Source of the DNA: Coriobacteriia bacterium
GTDB taxonomy: Bacteria; Actinomycetota; Coriobacteriia; Coriobacteriales; Eggerthellaceae
Reading direction: 5' to 3'
DNA: 35,893 nt
NCBI GenBank assembly: GCA_030526515.1
Contig: JAUNCQ010000022.1
Coordinates: 1 to 35,893 of the forward strand
The position numbers and the translations under genes were made by a program. Shown piece by piece: positions 32,511 through 35,893 of the stretch (its first letter is position 1; each line of letters starts with the position of its first letter). Below the pieces are notes generated by a model. The model had not been told where the DNA came from, made no database searches, and saw only the letters and a list, made by a program, of their open reading frames with translations.

Positions 32511-32582
32511 CGCGGGTTAGCAACTCGAGGGAATCGCGGGTCGGAAATTCGAAGGGACCGCGGGTCGGAAGTCCCGCCGAGC
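32511..32582. repeat. three 24-bp tandem repeats
   Basis: Units begin CGCGGGT at 32511, 32535 and 32559, exactly 24 bases apart. Units two and three share CGCGGGTCGGAA. The array lies between the divergent fic and cyclo-ligase genes, outside the supported coding parts. Confidence 0.6.
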
Positions 32583-32597
32583 ACACGCGCCGTCCCG

Positions 32598-32603
32598 TAC
32601 AAT
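32598..32603 (+). promoter_or_regulatory. -10 box of the cyclo-ligase gene
   Basis: TACAAT, 5 of 6 to consensus, lies 25 bases before the chosen ATG at 32629. No clear -35 box is visible; the repeat array lies immediately upstream. Confidence 0.45.
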
Positions 32604-32628
32604 GGGCGAAGCACACGAAAGGAACCCC

Positions 32629-33318
32629 ATGACCGAAGCGACCGAAATTGAAGCAACTGAACCGACCCAGCCCGTAGCCGCCACCAAAGCGGAGCTCCGC
32701 GCGCAGCTGAAGGCCCAGCGCCGCGCCATCCCCGCGGAGGAGCGGGCCCGCATTGACGCGATAATCGCCGAGCGCGTGACGGCGCTGCCGGAGTTCCAGC
32801 GGACCGACCTGCTGCTGCCCTACCTGTCCTTCGGGGCCGAGGTCCGCACCCATGAAATCATCCAGCGCGCCTGGGACCTGGGCAAGACCGTGGCCCTGCC
32901 CCGCTGCGTGCCGGGCGAGCGCACCATGACCTGGCACCAGGTTGCCAGCTTCAACGATCTGGTGAAGAGCCACCTGGGCGTGCTGGAGCCCGATCCGGCC
33001 CGCGCCCCGCAGATCCTGGGACCGATCGATGCCGCCACGGCCAGCTCCGCCACCGCCGCGGCCGCACCCGCCGTCGCGCTGAAGAACGCACTGGCCCTGG
33101 TCCCCGGGCTGACCTTCGACCCGCAGGGCTTCCGCCTGGGCTACGGCGGCGGCTTCTACGATGTGTTCCTGAGCACGTTCCCCGGGACCTCCGTTGGCCT
33201 GTGCCGCGATCAGCAGCTGAGCCCCGCGGTGCCACTGCTGGATGCCCACGACCTGCCCGCAACCCTGGTTATCACCGAATCCCGCACCATCCGTCCCACG
33301 CGCGAAGGGCAGGCCTAG
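32629..33318 (+). CDS. 5-formyltetrahydrofolate cyclo-ligase
   Basis: The 229-residue enzyme converts 5-formyl-THF to 5,10-methenyl-THF with ATP, recovering a stored folate. Family features are the N-terminal KAELRAQLKAQRRAIP, the middle LPYLSFGAEVRTHEII and VALPRC, and the C-terminal ALALVPGLTFDPQGFRLGYG with GGFYD for nucleotide and substrate binding. An alanine-rich insertion (about residues 130-146) precedes that last motif. AAAGGAA stands before the ATG at 32629; an upstream ATG at 32602 overlaps the -10 box and is unlikely. The SRAP gene starts three bases after its stop, so the two are co-transcribed. Confidence 0.92.
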   Translation: MTEATEIEATEPTQPVAATKAELRAQLKAQRRAIPAEERARIDAIIAERVTALPEFQRTDLLLPYLSFGAEVRTHEIIQRAWDLGKTVALPRCVPGERTMTWHQVASFNDLVKSHLGVLEPDPARAPQILGPIDAATASSATAAAAPAVALKNALALVPGLTFDPQGFRLGYGGGFYDVFLSTFPGTSVGLCRDQQLSPAVPLLDAHDLPATLVITESRTIRPTREGQA

Positions 33319-33320
33319 CC

Positions 33321-34091
33321 ATGTGCGGCCGCTTTACCGCCATATCCCAGGAGGAGCTGGAGGACGTGGTCCGCAGCGTGGAGGAGGCCATTGCCGCATC
33401 CGCGGCAGCCGACGCAACGGCAGCGGTTGGCGCGACGATGGCGGACGGCGCGGCGGGGCTTTCTCCCACTGCTTCTGCACCGGGGCCCCTGGTCACGCCC
33501 GGAAGCACGGCGCCCGTGCTGGTGCACGCCGGCCCCTGGCATCAGGAGAAGGGGACGTGCTGCGGCAGCGGCTGCGGCAAGTGCCCCTGGACCCGCAACC
33601 CGCTTGCGGTGAAGTCCATGGAGCTGACCTGGGGATTTGAAGTCGATTGGCAGAAGCAGCCGGTGTTCAACACCCGCATTGAGCATGCGGGCGATCTGGG
33701 CAGCATGTGGGCGGAGAGCCTGGGGCATCGCCATTGCGTGGTGCCGGTGCATAGGTTCTTCGAACCGCATCAGAATGAGGTCGTGGTCAGCCCGCGGACG
33801 GGCAAGACCACCAAGCGACAGTACGCCTTCGGACCGGCGGAGGGCAGCCCGCTGCCGTGGCTGCTGCTGGCGGGCGTGTTCAGCAACGACCGGTTCTCGG
33901 TGGTGACCACGGAGCCGAACGCCGTCATGCGGCCGATTCACGATCGGATGCCGCTGGTACTTGAGCCCCACGAGGTGGCCACCTGGCTGAGCCCGGACTA
34001 CGCCCAGCTGGCAGATCGCAGCCGCACGCAGCTGCATGCGGCTCCCGAGCATCCGGACGTTCCCAGCTTCCAGCAGCTGACTCTGTTCTAG
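33321..34091 (+). CDS. SRAP-family DNA-protein crosslinking protein (YedK/HMCES) with cysteine insert
   Basis: The 256-residue protein begins MCGRF, exposing Cys2, which in this family bonds covalently to abasic sites in single-stranded DNA. The other active-site residues are recognisable: N117 and E121 in FNTRIE, E148 in RFFEP and H207 in IHDRMP. Between residues 25 and 95 it has an alanine-rich stretch and then C80, C81, C85 and C88 in CCGSGCGKCPW, not part of YedK or HMCES as I know them and suggestive of a metal site. It starts three bases after the cyclo-ligase stop with a weak ribosome binding site, so it may rely on coupling. Its TAG stop shares three bases with the convergent gene's stop. 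Confidence 0.9.
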   Translation: MCGRFTAISQEELEDVVRSVEEAIAASAAADATAAVGATMADGAAGLSPTASAPGPLVTPGSTAPVLVHAGPWHQEKGTCCGSGCGKCPWTRNPLAVKSMELTWGFEVDWQKQPVFNTRIEHAGDLGSMWAESLGHRHCVVPVHRFFEPHQNEVVVSPRTGKTTKRQYAFGPAEGSPLPWLLLAGVFSNDRFSVVTTEPNAVMRPIHDRMPLVLEPHEVATWLSPDYAQLADRSRTQLHAAPEHPDVPSFQQLTLF

Positions 34092-35893
34092 CGCGTGGTC
34101 ACGGCCTTGGCGGAGGACCAGGCGGAGTAGTATCGCTTGCCGCCGACGGTCTTGTAGGTGCGGACTTTCACGTAGTAGCGCGTTTTCGCCCTCAGCTTGG
34201 TGATCTTCTTAGCGGTGGTGGAGGTGCCGCGGACCGTGACGGTCTTAGTGGCGGAGGAGCCCTTGGCGCGGTATTGGATTTGGTATCCGCTGGTTTGGGA
34301 AACCCGCTTCGACCAGCGCGCGGTGAAGGCGCGCTTGGAAGCGCGCAGGCTGGTCACGCTGGTAGCCCGCGGCTTGATGGTGAAGCGCAGGGTGGTGCTG
34401 CCGGTGATGGATTGGCCGGACGCTGCGGTCACGGTCACGGCGTAGGTTCCCACCAGCTTGCGGCCGGCTGCGTAGCGGACGGTGTACGCCGATTCGGGCA
34501 GGAGATCGCCGTTCAGTCGGACGGCGACGCGCGGCGTGCGGGCCTTACCGTTGTAGGTGTAGGTGCTGGTGGACAGGCGGACATCGCAGTAGTCCAGCGG
34601 CGTCGCGTCGGGGACGGGGTCGACATTGGGCTGCGGGTCCGGGTCAGAGCTCGGGTCGGGCTGCGGGTCCGGATCGACGCCAGGGCCGGGATTGGGGTCG
34701 GGGCCGGGACCGACGCCAGGTTGCGGTTCAGGGTCCGGGTTGGGGTCCGGGTCAACGCCGGGTTGCGAGCCGGGGTCGGGGTCGGGCTGCGGATCGGGAT
34801 TGGGATCGGGGCTCGGATCAGGGTCGATCCCCGGGTCGGGGTCCACCACGGGCGGACGCTCCAGCTTGGCAATGGGCTCCGAGGCAGTCCGGGCATCGCA
34901 GCGGGTGCACTCGTAATGCTGGCTGCCCTCGTAATCGTACGTGGGCTGGCGGTCGACGACGGGGCTTTCGCCCCAAACATGACCCTGCACGGAGGGGGCG
35001 TTGTACACGGGACGCGAGTAGGTCGGATAGTCCTTGGGGCAGGTCAGGGCGCCGTCGGTGGACCAATCGTAATGGCTCAGGTCCTGGAAGGTGGCGTCGC
35101 TCTTCAGGTAGTAGCGATAGGAGATGGCGGCGTCGAAGCCCTTGTCCGACTTGTTGCCATCGGCGTCGACGATCGTGGGGTCGTCCCAGGTCACGTCCAC
35201 GTGGTACCAAACGCCGTCCAGCTGGACCATGCTCCAACCGTGGCACATGGCGTCGCTAGTCACGTAGGCGCAGGGCACGCCTAGGCGGCCGAGCAGCAGC
35301 TTGTAGGCCATGGCGTATCCCTGGCAGACGGGCTTGCCCAGGATCAGCGCGCCGTAGGAAGTGTGGCTGATGGGCGGGGCGTCGTGGTCGTAGGCGCAGG
35401 TGCGAACCAGGTAGTCATGCATGGCCTGGGCCTTCTGAAGCGGGGTCATGCAGACGTTCGCCCAGGTCAGAGCCTCGTCGACCTTGCGATCAAGAGAGGC
35501 GCGGGCGGCGGTGATTTCGTCCAGGGTGCCGAAGGTGAAGTCCCAGGTCACGTACATGACGCACTTGCTGGTGCCGTACTTGGTGACCGAGAAGGGGAAG
35601 TAGAACATTTCCGGGTCGTCCCACACCATCTGGAGGATGGGCGACACCTCCTCGGAGGACAGGCCGTACTCGGCAATGCTCACGCCGTAGAAGGAGTACG
35701 ACAGGCCGCCCAGGGTCAGCGTGACCTTCCGATACGTGCTGGCGGCGTCCTTGATCTTCTGGGCGACCTCCTGCTGCAGGTCCGTGGCCTGGGGTGACAG
35801 GGCGTCGGGAGTCGAGACGGCGGTGCGGAGGGCGGTGTCGACGTAATCGGGGTCGTGGAGGGGGTCGTAGGTTTGGGTGGTTTTGACGAGCGG
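34088..35893 (-). CDS. secreted transglutaminase-like protein with Asp-Pro linker, Ig-like and FN3 domains (5' end missing)
   Basis: The frame stays open to the right edge, so the start and signal peptide are not seen; 601 residues are visible. In order: a coiled N-terminal region, a transglutaminase-like core with GKPVCQGYAMAYKLLLGRLG (Cys 190), CHGWSMVQLDG (His 218) and YHVDVTWDDP (Asp 233), a CTRC pair, a long Asp-Pro repeat, an Ig-like domain (STYTYNGKARTPRV to TTLRFTIKP) and a final FN3-like domain ending YYSAWSSAKAVTTR. The design is that of cell-surface or secreted proteins of Coriobacteria and clostridia. The catalytic set is complete, so it could be a peptidase or cross-linker. The internal GTG at 35683 is not needed as a start. 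Confidence 0.85.
   Translation of the reverse strand, partial: PLVKTTQTYDPLHDPDYVDTALRTAVSTPDALSPQATDLQQEVAQKIKDAASTYRKVTLTLGGLSYSFYGVSIAEYGLSSEEVSPILQMVWDDPEMFYFPFSVTKYGTSKCVMYVTWDFTFGTLDEITAARASLDRKVDEALTWANVCMTPLQKAQAMHDYLVRTCAYDHDAPPISHTSYGALILGKPVCQGYAMAYKLLLGRLGVPCAYVTSDAMCHGWSMVQLDGVWYHVDVTWDDPTIVDADGNKSDKGFDAAISYRYYLKSDATFQDLSHYDWSTDGALTCPKDYPTYSRPVYNAPSVQGHVWGESPVVDRQPTYDYEGSQHYECTRCDARTASEPIAKLERPPVVDPDPGIDPDPSPDPNPDPQPDPDPGSQPGVDPDPNPDPEPQPGVGPGPDPNPGPGVDPDPQPDPSSDPDPQPNVDPVPDATPLDYCDVRLSTSTYTYNGKARTPRVAVRLNGDLLPESAYTVRYAAGRKLVGTYAVTVTAASGQSITGSTTLRFTIKPRATSVTSLRASKRAFTARWSKRVSQTSGYQIQYRAKGSSATKTVTVRGTSTTAKKITKLRAKTRYYVKVRTYKTVGGKRYYSAWSSAKAVTTR
34607..34855 (-). repeat. Asp-Pro-rich repeat within the surface protein
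   Basis: About 83 residues consist mainly of alternating DP, DPNP, DPQP and QPGV units, with the DNA repeating GGGTCNGGG-like hexamers. It forms a stiff, negatively charged spacer between the enzyme part and the Ig/FN3 part. Such tracts vary in length between strains. Confidence 0.85.

Larger units (their letters stand above)
1336..34973. repeat. dispersed octamer GGGCGAAA, 33 copies
   Basis: Hand count. First base of copies reading GGGCGAAA on plus: 1336, 3414, 5318, 7050, 9810, 15488, 16904, 20535, 20958, 22623, 23850, 24909, 26199, 29058, 29724, 31922. First base of copies reading TTTCGCCC on plus: 5417, 5507, 6170, 8546, 11514, 11823, 12833, 13278, 13491, 17480, 20692, 22938, 24943, 29092, 30758, 34185, 34966. 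Composition predicts one or two. Eighteen copies are followed by G, giving an extended form GGGCGAAAG. Eleven copies are between genes. Confidence 0.9.

Overview
The window looks like a chromosomal segment of a high-GC anaerobic Actinobacterium of the class Coriobacteriia, most likely an Eggerthellales-type gut organism. The evidence is the GC-rich coding sequence with strong Shine-Dalgarno sites, a single-chain PurL of about 1,234 residues, a twin-arginine lipoprotein ABC receptor, cysteine-rich DUF1847 and DUF5685 proteins, and secreted transglutaminase/FN3-type surface proteins. The species cannot be fixed from sequence alone. There are no rRNA, tRNA, CRISPR or insertion-sequence genes.

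Layout. 1-514 is gene-free and holds a 208-bp imperfect palindromic element and a terminator. 515-1810 (minus) carries a lipoprotein and an Rrf2 regulator. 1906-5193 (plus) is a five-gene operon behind a promoter with a palindromic operator: zinc-ribbon membrane protein, MarR regulator, DUF5685 protein, J-domain protein with a cysteine tail, TetR regulator. 5190-11813 (minus) is addB-addA, the double-strand-break repair helicase-nuclease. 12109-13092 is a lone ferrochelatase, followed by a DUF559/Vsr-like nuclease-fold protein. 14655-20688 (minus) holds proC, a tight type IV pilus-like cluster (PilT ATPase, GspF/PilC platform, four small single-pass membrane proteins) and a transglutaminase-fold lipoprotein. 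21091-24795 is purL. 24976-28802 (minus) is an ABC importer operon ending in a DUF1847 protein. 29134-31207 (minus) holds an FMN-barrel protein, cysK and a CymR/IscR-like Rrf2 regulator. 31316-32392 (minus) is a Fic enzyme with a symmetric four-box upstream region. 32629-34091 holds 5-formyl-THF cyclo-ligase and an SRAP (YedK/HMCES) protein. A large secreted transglutaminase/Asp-Pro-repeat/FN3 protein runs off the right edge.

The most striking signal is not a gene. The octamer GGGCGAAA (or its complement) occurs 33 times by hand count, 16 on one strand and 17 on the other, about once per 1.1 kb, against one or two expected from composition. It is over-represented between genes (11 of 33 copies in about 10% of the sequence), sits in several reading frames, and forms inverted pairs in two nearly identical terminator hairpins. 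This is how DNA uptake sequences behave in Neisseriaceae and Pasteurellaceae. The same window encodes a PilT/GspF pilus-like cluster and AddAB, so a DNA-uptake or Chi-like role is a testable hypothesis.

Other points of interest are a GTCGTGC-type intergenic repeat family in two places, an SRAP protein with an unusual cysteine insert, and two convergent gene pairs that share stop-codon bases.
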